Translations under genes and position numbers: made by a program
Shown here: one piece after another, positions 30,801-45,800 of the stretch
Layout: every line of letters starts with the position of its first letter
Numbering within the stretch: position 1 is the stretch's first letter
Notes under the pieces: generated by a model
Seen by the model: only the letters and a program-made list of their open reading frames with translations
What the model was told of the DNA's origin: nothing
Database searches by the model: none
NCBI GenBank assembly: GCA_946811185.2
Contig: OX328102.1
Coordinates: 16,865,194-16,929,193 of the forward strand
Length of the DNA: 64,000 nucleotides
Reading direction: 5' to 3'
From: Hippopus hippopus
Lineage: Eukaryota; Mollusca; Bivalvia; Cardiida; Cardiidae

Positions 30801-33800
30801 TTAATTATCTTAATTAATAAAGGTATAAGCGATAATTCAGCTGCTGACAATGTCAAGGCCATCTAACGTTATAGGGATTTTCTCAAGAGCATTTTGCATC
30901 TTTGGTCCATCTTACATCGTTTGGGATGCGGAGTAAAGATTTAAAATGCTCTACAAATTAAAGTGTCTCTTGGAAGAATTCTATATTGTTTGCATATTCA
31001 GACTTCCCCTACTATCGAAAAGAAACCCCTCGTTGTCACACTAAATTATTATGAATTGTTGGAAATGCTCATATATCTTGTTATCCTAAGATCTGAGCTA
31101 AATAAAGGAATTTGAATTTGAAATTGAATTTGAATTTGTAGGGGCCCGCCGAATAAATATACTTTGACCAATTGCAAATTACTAGTTATTCAAACAAGTA
31201 TTGTATTTGTAATAATATAACCTTTGTAATAATACAACTCTTTGCTGTATTGTTATGTAAGAAAAGTTGAAAGAAAAATTCGGGATCGAGTTTTGACGCT
31301 CCTGGTTCCCTTTTTTCGTCCTCAGCAGATTTTATTCGTATTATATGACATATTGCTATTATCCAATACATGCAGTAGATCTAGACATTTTCCCTTTTTA
31401 ACAATTAAAATGGAATAGTTGGGAAAAATTGTGAAAGACATATTCACATTCAACTTTCTTTTAGATAGAATATAAGTATAAAAATGTAAATTACATATAC
31501 AGCAGATTTTGGTATAGATGTAGTCTCATGTATGTTGTAAAGTTTACCTGCTTCCACAGGTCGACCATATTTAAGGTCGTTCGCCACTTTTTCTGGTAAC
31601 ATTTGGTACAGCAATGTCTCGGTTTTCTTCTTCTCGTCCTCTAAAGCTTTGGATGTCTTTCGTAATTCGATTGTAGTCTCGTCAAGGCGTTTGCTGTACA
31701 AAAGACAATTAAATTTAGCACGTTTTTGGTGTTTAATTGACGTTTAATAGTATTTAATTTTGCAAGTCTGTCTAAAGCAGTGATATTGTCTCACTTTCTT
31801 TACCATAAACTAGGCCCGATGATTATTAAATAATAAAAGCAGGGAAACCTAGATTTTCTTTTCAATACCCCATTGGTTTCTATCAAATTATGTATACAGA
31901 ACTTTTTCATTCTTATTATTGCTGTTTTTGCTTGCTTGCTTGGCTGATGTTCGATGCAATTTAAAATAGAACCATGCTCTACGAAAAGGGGGTTAAATGT
32001 ATCTGCAAAAAGTATCAATCCAGGTCAGCCTGGGAAATCTGCGTAGGCTGACCTGGACCGAAACTTTTTGTCATAGCCACTTGCACGATTCAGTCAGTTG
32101 TTAGGCAAAATGGATTTTATAGATCCATAAATATATGATGACTTTGCTTGGCATGGTACATCACGGAGATCGATTTAACTCTTTCAGAGCCAAATATATA
32201 AACTCGAACCTTGTCGACGACATAAAATAGATTCCACTGAGACTCAGAAGGATTTATAGCGGACGGTATAGATTCAAGATCAGACTGCACGTTTTGTGCA
32301 GTCTGATCTTGATCTATGATGTCCGCAAAAGTGTTTTCGCCTATGGCGCCGAAAGGTATAATAATCTTTTGCTACAGCATGTCTCAATAGTATTAAACTT
32401 ATGCAGTCATTCAGTTCATTAATCTAAGAATTACCACAACAAAAATTATCAGTTTTAAGGATGAATAATGGTGGTTAGGATTTGCGCCGACAACTTACTT
32501 ATAAATCCTATGTTTTGCTAATGCAACAACCGAGGCTCGGACAAATGATTAATTAAAATTATTAAAGGCGAACATGTTCTTGGACAAGCACATATCGATG
32601 AACTCGATTTTTAATATTCTTTTAGTTTCTAAAATTATTTCAGTATCGCTCCACACATAGGTCCTGGCTAATTGGAGTTGCATTCTCGAGTCCAGGCTGT
32701 GTCAACAAAATTCATTCCTCTCTCACCCATGAACATTTTATGGCATGATATTGATAAAATGCAATGTCAGCAAATAGCTTTGGAAAAACAGTGTTTATAT
32801 GGAGCTCCGGTGGGAAAAAATATGGAAAAACGCCAAAAAAACAGATTTACGTGCAATGGCCTCCATGACCTTTATGAAAGAAAATTCAAAACGGTTTTAC
32901 ACACCAGATTATATTAATCGAATTACACAAAGTAAGTAATTGAACCTACGCAATATCAATTTCAGCAATTCGTTGTTGATTCAGGAGAACAAGCTCTCTC
33001 GTGACGTCATAGAGCGGGATGTCCGCAAGATATACGTTCATTTCCATGAGCTCTGTAAGACTGGAAAGTCGGGGTGAGCTGATAAATATCATATGTTTGA
33101 TGTCATCTAACCACATCATTTGTCCTGAAATATACATGACGACTTACAGAGGTACATTTGATTCATCTAACCTCATCATTTGTCCTGAAATATACATGAC
33201 GACTTACAGAGGTATGTTTAGTGTCATCTAACCACATCATATGTCCTAAATATATACGCCGACATATTATTTGTTGTACGGTCAGGCGGCAGGGGACTTG
33301 GAAATTTGTTCACGACTGTGGCGAATCATATCGCTCCGAGCTTAAAGGTGGGTATTTAGATTTTTCACTTCTCACCAAATTGAAAAATATAGATATCACT
33401 GAAATTTATATTTAAAAAAAACAATACAAATCATCAATAATTAAGAATCATAAAACTACAAAAAAAATTTGTTTTGATGGTGTTCCCTTAAAAGGCTACG
33501 TAGCCTCTTAAGGTATTTTTAGATTTCGCGCCAGAAATCAAAAAAGCATTGTGGGAATGTCAAGTGACTGGCACGTGACTAATGACGCTTAAATTCCATA
33601 ACATAACAAACATGTAATTATTTTCCATAATGTCTTCTTCGAACGCTATGTTTGAAGCTTCGTCTGTGTATTTCCAGTATGTAAATGAGCGAGTTGCTCA
33701 TCTGAAAATAGACCGTGTTTCCCGTCGGTGTCGACCTGGGCCGTAGTAAATCTCTAATTTCTCTTGTTGTCGGATGGTTTTCGGCTACTAGGGTTTTATG

Positions 33801-36800
33801 AATGAAAATTAAAAGGCTTTGGGAGTATAAGATGATTTTTTTTTGTATTTTTGTAAAATTTTCGTCCCAAAATCTGAAGGGCCACCTTTAAGGCGAGGTA
33901 GTGACATGATTCGCCACAATCGTGAACAAGTTTCCAAGTTCCCTGCCATCTGACTGTACAACGAATTTATTATACTGCAAAGTTTTTCCATTCCAATGTG
34001 TATTCAGCGAAATTTTGCTGTTTTATAGTCTCACGAACTGAGTACGCTGAAGAAATCGAATTTCCCTTCTGAGTGCCCCATTTAAATGACAACTGACGTC
34101 ACTAAGAACTGACGTCACTGAAACCTTGGTAAAACGTGAAGTTTGGTGCATGAACTTGATGATGTCACTGCGATAGAAATCCGATTTTTTATTTAAACAT
34201 GGATTTAAACAACTTCAAGGTAAATAAATTTGCATTTTAATGATTTGTTGGCAACAGTAAACGACTATTAGTTGTCTCAAACGACCATTAGGTTATCTTT
34301 TTAATGTTACAATGTATAAGTTGGCAAAAGTAAACGACCATTAGTTATCTCAAACGACCATTAGGTTATCCTTTTAATGTTACAATGTATGAGTTTTGGC
34401 ACTTCACAATTTGCTTACCGACGAATGGGTAACTTGTTTTAACCCCGTGTAATTGCTTTAGAATGATAACAAACTTTAATATATGTAACTTTATTAATTC
34501 ATTTTCAAAAATAATCCATTCTTTCCGCCTGAATGACAACCATCAAGGGAAACTAGTAATAATATGGTGCAGGCTACTTTGTCTTGTGGGCGTCTTGTAT
34601 CGATCGACGCCGCCATCTTGGATGCAATGTCAAAGTGTAGTCATGTATACGGGGCTCCCGAAAGGGAATATGTTTTTTTTCTGGATTTTGTCTGTGTACA
34701 CGACTAATGTCATCTTATCGTTTTTGTCCTTAAATAAAATGACAACAAACAGAGGTAGTTTTATGTCATCTAACGATATCGATTGTCCTGAAATACAAGA
34801 TGACTACTTATAGAGGTATGATTGATGTCATCCAACAAGACAACTTGTCCTAATAAACGTAATGACGTAACAGTGAGTGTGATGATGTCCAATCACATTA
34901 CTTATGAACACCGTGAGTCATAATTATCACATGTTTGGTGTCATACAAGCACACTAACCATATCATTTTTTTTTAAAGCATGTTTTACCGAGACATTCTG
35001 GACAAAGACAACCTTGACAAGTTGCTCTGATTAGGATTTCATGTCTACAGTGAAAATTCAAGTTTGGTTTATTAGGTGCTGTAAGGGTTAAGGTTAGGAT
35101 ATTGGTACAGGTACTTCATCTAATTGAAGATTCAAAGTTTTACAAGATCAAAAGCTTACCTTTTAATATCAACGAATGTTTGGTCTCTCCATTCTTAGGT
35201 CTTCTTGAATTCACAGGGGCTTTGACCCGCATCATAAACACCGCGTTAATGAACATTTTAATATTGATCACTTTCATTTGCATCTTCGGATGGGTAAGTT
35301 CGAATATGTCCGTCATGTGTTCATTAACAACTGCCCTATTTAACAGTCTTTGTATCATCATACCACACTGTTTTATGATCAAGTCACTGTTAAAAATCAA
35401 GTGGTAAGGGAATGCATTACAGAATTGTTCAGCACTGAGATGGAATTCAGATGGGAATGAAGGTTTGAACTCGACAACAGCGTTGTTATTCTCCGTCCGT
35501 GTATTCAGTGTCACTTTAAAAGTCACGTGTTCTTGTGTTTTTCCACCATCTATTTGTTCTTGTGATTTGTCAACGACTAGGATTTCAGCATCTTGATTGT
35601 ACAGATCGCGTGCTACTGCTTTAACTAAACCTGCAAAATAACAATATTAAAAAAATAGTAAAATTCCTTTACAGTAACGATTTCGGGTGTAACGATATAA
35701 CACTTATAACGATGTTTTTTTTTTTGCCCTGACAAGTCGCTATATAAAATGATATTTCTCCGTTTATTTACGATGTTTTTCTTTTGGTAATAAGCGGAGT
35801 GCATTCGTAACCATTACTAGTGCAGTGGAAATTCATGCTCAAATAACGAGAAAAAAAAAACTTTTGTAAGAAATAAAAATACTTTTTTCGGGTTGTTCAG
35901 AAAAACATTCGGGAAAAAGGAGAATACCTTTTAAAAAGCAATAGCTAAAGGAAAAAGAAAAGTTTTGTTTACCTAGAACTATGGGATAAAGGCCCGGTCG
36001 TATAGTGTAGTAATGCAACGCTAAACTTTCATCTGGATTCGTTTCGCACCTGCAATACAACAGAAAAAAAATTAATCGAGTTTCTGTAAGTGGCCACTTG
36101 CGTAAAGCCACGTGTGTTTAGCAACCATTACTCAAGCTCCTGTATTTGAGTATCAAACCGAGTAATATCTGTGTCAAAAAAGGGGTATCTCTCGTCGTTT
36201 TACTCCAGTCACATGCAAAGACTAGAAAGGCCGAACTTGCGTTCTTAAAATTTGACAAACGCAAGGAGAATGGGATGAAATGCTGGAAAACACTGTTTCA
36301 AGTTGGTTTTTAAGATTCCAACACACTGCGCTCTTCGTCATCTTATTAAAGAGCACACACTCTACGTTCTCAGTCGTTCTTCAAGTTTTTTTTTTTCGGC
36401 GTAGCTGAATGCACTGGCTTTTGACCTACTCCTTGGTACTGATAAAGAATGAATAGATGGTAATTTGCGATTGGTCAAAAATGTACACATGTTTATTCGG
36501 CAAGCCCCTGTTGGCATATTGCTCGCATGTTTATGAAACTACTATTAACAAGCGTTGCGAACTCTAATCGATACCCCGGAGCCTTGATTCATACCATACT
36601 AATGTAGTCGAGATTGGTACTTTTCTTGTGCTATTTGGAATTTAATATTTTCCTAAGCAATACCCAATAACCCAAAAATACTTTTCAAAAAAAACGAAAA
36701 ACGAGGAAAGAGAGGCAATTGCTCGTTAGGCTACATTTCATTATTTAACTTCATATTGAACCAGGAGGAGTTTCAATTTAAACTTCGAAATTATCCTATC

Positions 36801-39800
36801 CCCATTATACACAGCCTTGGACATAACATTAATTTTCCTTATTCAGTTTGTCAACCCTTTACCAGACGATCCCGACTTTTAACGACCGGGAAGCAGCTGT
36901 TAAAAACATAGCAGGAAAAGGAGAAAATGCTGATAACCAGGTAACATTTAACTTGTCTGTAGGTACTTTCAATTTGGACAGTATAATGTTTGTTGCCTTT
37001 ATACGAAAGGATTTAACGAACAAAATTAGTTCGACAGACATGATTTAATCAGCCATCTTGGCACCCACAAACACAACAACAACAACCCTGTTGGGGGTCC
37101 TTAATTATTTGCCAAGTCTAAAGGGATCGGTTGTTGTTAAAGGATACCACATCCCTCCTTTTTACAGACAAAAATGCAAAAATTAACAATCCGTATTAGA
37201 GTAACCCTTGTCAATGACATAAGGATTGTGGAATTGAATACCATTATGGATGGTCCAAATTCCCAACTCATATGTCATTTAAACATTTAAAGCATTATCA
37301 AGTATCCCTTGACACAAAAATGTTCAAACAAAACATTTCTATGAGAAATTTAAACCCCAAATGACTTGATTTCTAACTATCTCTGGAAAATCAAGTATCA
37401 AAAGCAGAACAAGTATCTCTTGACTAAAAATGTCAGGTGTCTCTTGACACTTTTATCTCTTGACAAGATACACTCATCAACCAACATTATCTTTAGATAT
37501 TATGTTTTTGTTATGAACACTATTATGAAATACCTTCAGTATAGAATTATAAAATACCATTTCAAAAATTCTAACTCATGACATTACCTTTCAGTTTAAC
37601 TGGTACACCTTATTTACAAACTTGTCTACCTGGGTCTACATCAATCAAATCAGTGTCTAGATCAGGTTGACTAAATTGTTTGGCACGAGAGACATTTCGC
37701 TTGTAACGAACCCCATCATCTCTCCCAGCCGTAACCTGATTCCCATGTTTTTCTAAAACTGTTAATTGCTTTGGGTTAAAGTAAATTTGTCAACCTTGTC
37801 CTGCTGAAACAGTCCTTGAATTCCTAGTTTTATTTCTCTTTCTTGAACATGACGATGTACATCACTATACATCTTGGAATAATGTGGGATACAATTTTTC
37901 ACAATGACTTAAATCTGAACATTTATCTAATGTATTTACATTTATGGGATTTTCAAAACATGGTTCTGATTCTAAGACTGCCAAATCAATAGAAGTTTGT
38001 CCTTTACCTTCAATGACAACAATTTTGACATTTTTCAGAAGTTTCCCCTTATACTCAATGCAAGTCAGAAAACATCCAGCAGTTGCTAATGCCTTTTGAC
38101 TACCATAAGAGTATAATTGGCTGGTGAATTTTGAAGACTGACTGACTTTTATCTTTTTGTCTTTTAAAAGTTCCCATGTATTTCTATCAGTAACATTACA
38201 TGAAGCACCAGAGTCAATAATCATATCAATTTGGACCCCACCCAAGCTGGACTTGAACATTTTCCATCTTGTTTCTTGCTCCGTCAAGGCTTAAAGCTTA
38301 GTCTGTATCCTCTACCTGATGGCCTTGGTCCGCTTTATAATGTCGTCCTTCTCTTTTTGTTCTACTTTACTTCTCAAAATGACCCTTGTAGTGACATTTT
38401 CTACATCTCTTGTCTTTTACTGGGCAATTAAGATCTTTAGATTTATGTCCTTTTCTACCACAGCTGAAACACTGAACGCTTTTACTTTTAAAGTTCTATT
38501 TAACCTGTTTCTTATCCACTAATCTGTGAACTTCCTCATTCCCATTGTTTTCGAAACTACGAGCTTACCTGTCGGCATCTTCGAATGCTCTGGCTACTTC
38601 CTGTAATTGATTTAAAGTCAAATTCCTCCCCCTTTCTAACAATTTTCTACGGAGATGACTACTGGAGCGTTTCTGTATAACCTGGTCCCCAATTTGTTCT
38701 TCTATATTTTCTGGGGCACCAAATTCACATGATTCTGCTTTTCCTTTCAGGCGTGTTACATATTGATCAATAATTTCTGTTTTCAATTGTTCATTGCTCC
38801 TAAACATGTGACGTTCATAAGGGACATTAGCTTGAGAGGTAAAATACCTTTCAAGCGTATCTTTTTTCTTCTGATAGACATTACCCTCTCCTTCCTCTTC
38901 TGGAAGTGTGAAAAAGATGTCTTGTACTTCCATGCCAGCGGTATGAAGGTACAAAGCTTTCTTCTGTGCATGTCCGGTCACGCCTTTTCCAGCACAGTAC
39001 AATTCAAATGCTCGGATTCACCGTCTGCATCCAGCAATCCAGCAGAAATATTAGCACGATCAGCACAATTGAATTCTGGTAATGCTCTGACGTCCATCTT
39101 CGTCGCCAGTTGTGTTGCCTTGATACGAAAGGCTTTAACGAACAATCTTAGTTACAGAGATATCATTTTATTCAGCTATCTTGGCACCCTCGTCAAACAC
39201 AACAACAACAACCGTATTAGGGATCGTTCATCATTTCCAAAGTAAAAAGGGATCGGTTGTTATTAAAGTATACCACAGACAGGGCTAAAATTCTGTCGTC
39301 TGGTAAAGAGTAAATCTCTTTCTATTTCTTATAAGAATAACAGCTAGAATAATCAAGAGCATTCTGTTCGACTGTATAAGGGACAAATGTACTTAAAATA
39401 TTCTTAAACAGACACGGTCTATTTTGAAAAATTGTAATTAAAATCTTCGGATAAATTCCTTTCCTGGAGAGTTCCCCATTAGTATAAATAAGGATATGTT
39501 TGTTTACGGATTAGCAGACGACATCCTTCTAGATTGTAATTAGGTCGCCGGTGACATGTTTATTATACATTGTATTTTTCCCCGTAATTAGTGTAAAAGA
39601 TCAGGATTTCATTCGGGTTTGTATAGTACTGTAAAACAACCAAATTATGTTTCATCTCTCTGTGCCAGATAATTAGACTTCAGACTTGCCCAAATTCAGA
39701 GTATTTGCAATCGATAGATTTTGATTGATGCGATTTGCCCTGGGAAATAATTTGGGAAAAGGAAACGTTATTTTGGGAAATGGAGAAAATGCTGGTTACC

Positions 39801-42800
39801 TGCATTTCTCCTTTTACCAAATGTTTTCAAAAGCCTTCTTCCTCAGGCTTGTTAAAATACGGGTTTGTTTGGTAAAGGGTTAAGTTCTGCTTAAGACGTA
39901 GACTCAGTAATCCAAAAATTTCTTGGCTGGACGCTCACCCGAGGCACTTTTTTGTGTCCTTAGGCAATGCACCTCAAAACACGCAGCCCAAAAAAGGTGA
40001 AACTCAGAAACTAGACGAATAAAAGAGCTGTTGTAGTAATATGATTGAAATGAAAGCGCGCGCTTACGGCGTAAAACACAAGTTAGGAAATGTCTAGCAA
40101 GAAACAGGAAGGAAATCGTTCGAGTCATTTTTTTTCAGTTGAATGCAATATGAATCTGCTAAAATATTACAGAAGACTGCAGTCTACGATAAAAGTTCAC
40201 TAATTATGGTCATTCTGTTTAGAATCATCAATTTCGTTTCCCTGGAAACATTCATATGTCTTTTTTATTAAAACTCTTTACCAGACAACAGTATAAAGTT
40301 TGAGACTTGTCCAAATTGAAAGCATTTGCAGTCAACAAATGAAATCAGGTTTGAATTTGTTTCTGAAATAGCAGAAAACATTGTGGGGAAAAAAGAGAAA
40401 ATGCTTGTTAACAGCATTTTCTCTTTTTTCCCACAATGTTTTCACAAGTTGTCTCTCTCAGATGCATTAAAACTCGGGATGGATTGATAAAAGGAAGGCT
40501 TTGTTTTTTGTGGTGTGGAGCGCCAGCAGCATGGTTCATTTACCTGTTTAAGATGCATTGGGGAACATTTACTTTTTGTTTCATGGAGTTTTTACAAATT
40601 GCAAAACTTCCACGAACCCTAAATTTATTCAAAGGTTTTAGTACTTTTTGTTCTAACAGGAGCTGAACTCATAGATGGAAAAAATGCATGTTGTGATTGC
40701 GTTGAAATTATTTCTTTTAACTTTTGTCCTTCTAAATTAAGACAATCGATGGAATGCACTTTCGCACAGGACCTCCTAATTGAATTTTTGCCCTTATCCT
40801 ACTAAAAAATGAAATGAAACTTTCAAGTCGATTGTAAAAAAACTAAATGTTACTATTTCAAAGGTATTTTTGGGGATGATATCTCCTTATTGGACAGTGT
40901 CGATCGAAGTTCAGACTGCACGTGCTGTACACTATCTACAACAGGTCCTTGAATCGTGCTTAGCTTTGGTCCAGGCACCAAATATTTTTTTAACTCTTAA
41001 CCTGTTAATCAAGTTGAATGAAACTTTTTAAAAGCCGATAGTAAAAACCCGAATGTTGCTATTTTCGAAGTCATTTTTCTTTTTTTGGAGAAAAGTATCT
41101 CTGCATCGGAGAGTGTAAATAAGAAAGGGCCCTTGGGTTGTGCTTCGTAGCCTAAGGGTTAACCACTCGTTATAATAATATGGTCTCCCTATCAGTATCT
41201 TCGGCACAAATCTATAAACCCCTTTTCAGACAATAATGGGTTTAAAACCCATTATTGTCTGGAAAGCGGTTTATAGATTTGTGGGAAAAGTCTTTTTAAA
41301 ACATTGCAGAAAAAAGAGAAAATGCTGGTAACCAGCTTTTTTTTCCACAATGATTTCTTCCCTCTCAAAGACAACTGCTATCATTTGAACCACAGTTAGT
41401 TTGTCATTTGCAAAAGGTATCGATTTTGACGAGTCAAAATTTTGGTTGTGTTATAAAAGGCTAGTCTTTTTCTTTATTATTTCAATTTTGACAAAGTAAC
41501 GTCAGTAAATGTAACAGTTTCCCAAACGTCAAATATTAGGCCCCTCTAAATGAAAGCGATAATTTTTAAATGGATACAAACGAGCTTAAAATCCATGATA
41601 CGGTAAAAAACATTGTGAGAAATGCAGAAAATGCTGGTCACCTGCAATAGCTTACTCCCTCAGGATCGTTAAAAAATCAGGATTATGTGGTAAAAGGTTA
41701 CAAGGAAATAAATGATCAGACCAGAACCAGCTCAAGAATAAAAAAGATTAAGTGGTGGGGCATGAGACATGTAAACGTCAACTCTCGGGATACTTGAAGG
41801 TGTGAGTTCGATTCCCACGGCTGGCTAACAAAAAAATTGCTACTAGTCTTTCGGATGAAACGTTAAACCTAGGTCCCGTATGGCGGTACTATATATACAC
41901 CGAACAGATGAAAGAATCGAGCGCAACTTGCATTACTCCTTCTGGTGGCGTCGCCCATAAGGGCAAAGGTGGCGACGAAAAATCAGATTAAAAAACAGGC
42001 TAAGTGGGAAACAATAAACTCAATCAGTTAGATATTGATTCATTGAGTATCGTTACAACATAGAACCAACAAGTCGCATTCACGTACCGCATTAAATTCA
42101 AATCTTATTCTAAATTCAAATTCTTACAATTTCATTGGCTTAGAGAGAATCTATCAACCGATGAAACGTAAGTTTTTGATATTTACAATTTAGCATTAGA
42201 ACAAATGGATGGTGAATACGACTACTAGCTAAGTATTTAAAAAAAAAAAAAGATGGTCCAGCGGTTGTTTTCCAACGTCAGAAATTTTTCAAATCACAAC
42301 AACTTTGATTGATTCACAGTTCCAGAAAACGATTGAAAAAATCAAAACGAGGCAATTGACTCAATAATTGCACAAATTATCTGCCGTCTAAAATCAACAA
42401 ACACACAAAACGAAAGTTTGAAATAGATTTTTTGCACTACATGAAAAAGCTTTCAGGAGTAATTGAGTAACCTCGATTTTCGTCATGGTGACAGGGTGCT
42501 TTTGGAACAATTCAGACGAGCCATGCTCTGTGAAAAGGGGGCTTAATGCATCTGCGAAAAGTATCGACCCAGGTCAGCCTGCGCAGTCCGCGCAGGCTGA
42601 CCTGGGCCGAAACTTTTCGCTATCTGTCAATTTTCTGTATGCCCAAGGACCACTCTATCGCATGATAAAGATGGTTGTTAAAAAAAGTGGATATTATGGA
42701 TCCATAAGTATGTGATGGCTTGCTTGGTACCATGGATCACGGAGATGTATTAAGCTCCCTTTTGTCAGAGCATGGCGCAAATATTTTGTGAACAGACTGA

Positions 42801-45800
42801 CCTGTAATGTTCGTATTGAAACATCTGATATCGCCTTTGCAATGGGAATAGATTAAGATCAGATCGTACATTCCGTATTTCTCCTATCAATATCTACTAT
42901 ATCCGTTTCAAAACAGACAAGGTATGATTAATATTGCTTGGTTGCCTTGTTTACTTTAGTTCAGCAGAATAAAGGATTGAAGTCGGGCTACAATCAACTG
43001 GTAATTATCATGTAATAGATATTTAAAATGTACTAGTACTCTGATGCTGTGTTTTGCAATTATTAGAATGAAGAAGACAGAGTTCGAAAAGAGAATTTGT
43101 ACTTTTATTCGACGAAACACATTAGGTCGAAACTTCGCTATTGGTCATTTTTCTGCATGTTAAAGGTCCAGTTTACCTCACGATTAAGCCGGTTGTTAGA
43201 CAAAACGGATTTAATGGATCTATAATTTTGCGATGACTTCTGTGGTATCATGCATCACTGAGAATCAAACGAACCTCGTTTTCACAGAGCGGGAATAAAC
43301 CAAAAGGTTTAGCCAATCTGAAGATGTGTTACTTTCTAAATTTGAAATTAGACCAAGAATGTTCTTAAGAATGGCTGGTGAATACTAATATGGAACCTAA
43401 TGCTTTGATGGCGAGGTATCACATGATGTCATAAAAATTATATGAAAATGTTAAACGAATTGATTAGATGGACAATTCATGGTCAAAGAAACCGCTAAGT
43501 CACAATTCTTATCATTATATTACCATGGTGAAATATCGGTTGAAGCATAATTCAAGGTTTAAAATGCATGAATACTTCTGAAAACATTTAAGCAAAAGAC
43601 ATTTCTCGTCATGAACAATTTCTTGTTACTTCATTGATTTCAAAAGTGGTCTGCTGAAGGACGATAAAGCCCTCTCGCAGGTGGTAATAATTATGTTAAC
43701 CTCTTTAGGCTGCTAGGTGCGACTAAAAGACCTTTTGCGGACTGCGTAGATCAAGATCAGACTGCACAGAATGTGCAGTCTGATCTTGGATCTACACTGT
43801 CCGATATTAAGGAGATATCTTTCTTCCCCAAAATAACTTTGAAATAGCAAAAGTTGGGGTCTTACTATCGGCTTGAAAGTTTTATTTCACTCATTTAACA
43901 GGTTAAGATTTAAGTAAACGGGGCGGGGAGAGGTATTGTGTGGCTCGGTGGTGAAAGGGTAAGATTCGTAACCTGGAGGTCCCGGGTTCGATCCTCACCC
44001 AGGGCTTTGGTGTTCTTATGTGAATGTCCTTGGGCAAGATATTTCAGGGCCCCGAATCTGGTACTGGTAAAACCCAGGAAATACATGACAATGACATGAC
44101 TGTTGAAGGCGGCGGAAACAGGTTTACTGATCTAAGTGTTATACACTTATAATCACATCAAGCTGGCTAATGTTTATCACAACTCAAAAAAGAGAATTCT
44201 TTGAGAAAATGATCACACGAGAGAATAAAAGTGGGCCATGTTCTGTGAAAAGGGGACTTAATGCATTTGTTAAATAGTATCGACCCAGGTCAGCCTGCGC
44301 AGTTCGCGCAGATTGACCTGGGTCGATACTTTTCGCTATAAGTCAATTTTATGTATGTCCAAGGACCAGTGTACCTCAAGAATAAATCGGTTGTTAAAAA
44401 AAAGTGGCTGTTGTGGATCCATAATTATGTGATGGCTTTATTGGTATCAGGCATCACGGAGATGCATTAGGCCCCCTTTTGCCAGAGCACAGCTCAAGTG
44501 CTTTATACGAAGTGTTGACAAGTACTCGTCTCTGATTGGATGAAAAACTAGGTAAACCACTAACATATGTCAAGGTCGGACAGGAGTAGATTTTATTTTT
44601 AGCAGTTTGCAGCAAGTTTAAAGTCAATATGTTTGTCCGAAGTTAGCAGTTGTTCACGGTTGCAGTTTTGGCGACAGTATGTACAAATCTCAGAATGTAA
44701 TGTGAAAATAACATGAAGAAAACCAGTAGGAAAATTTTAGGCATAGCTGAGAATTCATTTGACCAATAAATCACTTCTCATGACCATAGTTCCATACTTG
44801 CTTATGCGATCAGTGAAGATCAGAATCAGACTGCGAAAAAACACTGCTCGCTAAGCTGAGACATTCTGGTAAAAAGAAAAAAGACAATTAACCTTTAGGC
44901 TGCTAAACGCGACTCAGGACTCAGGACTGTCTGCAAATGGACCTTTTGCGGAGAGTGTAGATCAAGATCAGACTGCACATTCTCAGTCTTATTCACGAGA
45001 ATTTTCTAAATTTCTCAGTAACGCAATTTCTGATTGGCAACCAAATCGTTTAGCCAATCAGAATTGTGTCATTTTCTAAATCTAGGATACGGCTAAGAAT
45101 GCAATTTAGAATGAATGGTGAGTAAGGACCGAAGCAGATAATCACATAACCGCATCCACAAGGACACTGCTTTTCAAAATTCCAAATTTACCTCATAATG
45201 TTGATTTCATTTTCTACGCCTTCATTTGGGATCGTACTAAATACCGATAGCACGGATACAAATCATATGGAGGTCCATCTGGCGGGTTTAACAACGGCCT
45301 TTACTGTGCCATTCTTAGATTTTTTTGCTGTGAATCGCAGTTTCTTGTCAAAAACTGATAAATAAAACGAAATATTTTTTCCTTGTAAGCTATTAGAAGG
45401 TAAAAAGAGTGCAGGATTAGCGGGATAATGTTTTGGAGATTCCGTCTATTTTCATGATAGAAATGTGATTGATTGAGTTTGCGTATATTTATCGTCGCCA
45501 CCGGTTGCCTATATCGGCGACGCCCCCTGTAGGCTGTTAGTTTTGTCACTGGGGATTGTGCAGATACAGGACGAAACCTATCATAACCTCGGTTTAACGT
45601 CTCTTCCGAAAGACTATTTGTAATTTTTAGATGGCCAGCCGTGGGAATCGAACCCACGCCCTCAACTGACCCGAAACTTGATGTTTATGAGTCCTGTGCT
45701 CTAACCACTTGAGATGTATGGCCTGTTCTAGATGTGGTCTGTACAAATGTGACGTCTTCGTACTTATTTAAATACGATTCCATGTGATCGACACGTTATT

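Larger units (their letters stand above)
28116..31547. other. Cyclase intron of 3.4 kb, mostly a LINE
   Basis: Occupied by a family-E copy, a truncated LINE and an inverted family-E copy; see those entries. Confidence 0.7.
36982..39277 (-). mobile_element. Short-LTR Gypsy-type retrotransposon, deleted; target duplication GACAG
   Basis: About 160-bp LTRs (36991-37151, 39113-39277) that have diverged noticeably. GACAG stands on both sides (36977-36981, 39278-39282) and the interrupted host is a family-B repeat. Minus-strand order: gag, double zinc knuckle, protease, then a jump to the C-terminal end of integrase; RT, RNase H and integrase core are gone. The left end has about 9 bp not found in the right LTR. 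Confidence 0.8.

Noticed and set aside
34463..34813. 116-codon plus-strand frame
   Set aside because: Antisense to the cyclase intron and ends in the decayed splice-acceptor repeats.
43935..44010. tRNA gene
   Set aside because: A and B boxes are present but the stems do not pair properly and a SINE body follows.
45301..45657. 118-codon minus-strand frame
   Set aside because: Mostly the body of a SINE; no domain recognised.
45640..45725. tRNA gene with CAT anticodon on the minus strand
   Set aside because: The variable part is too long, and the sequence continues into a SINE body also found at 41740.
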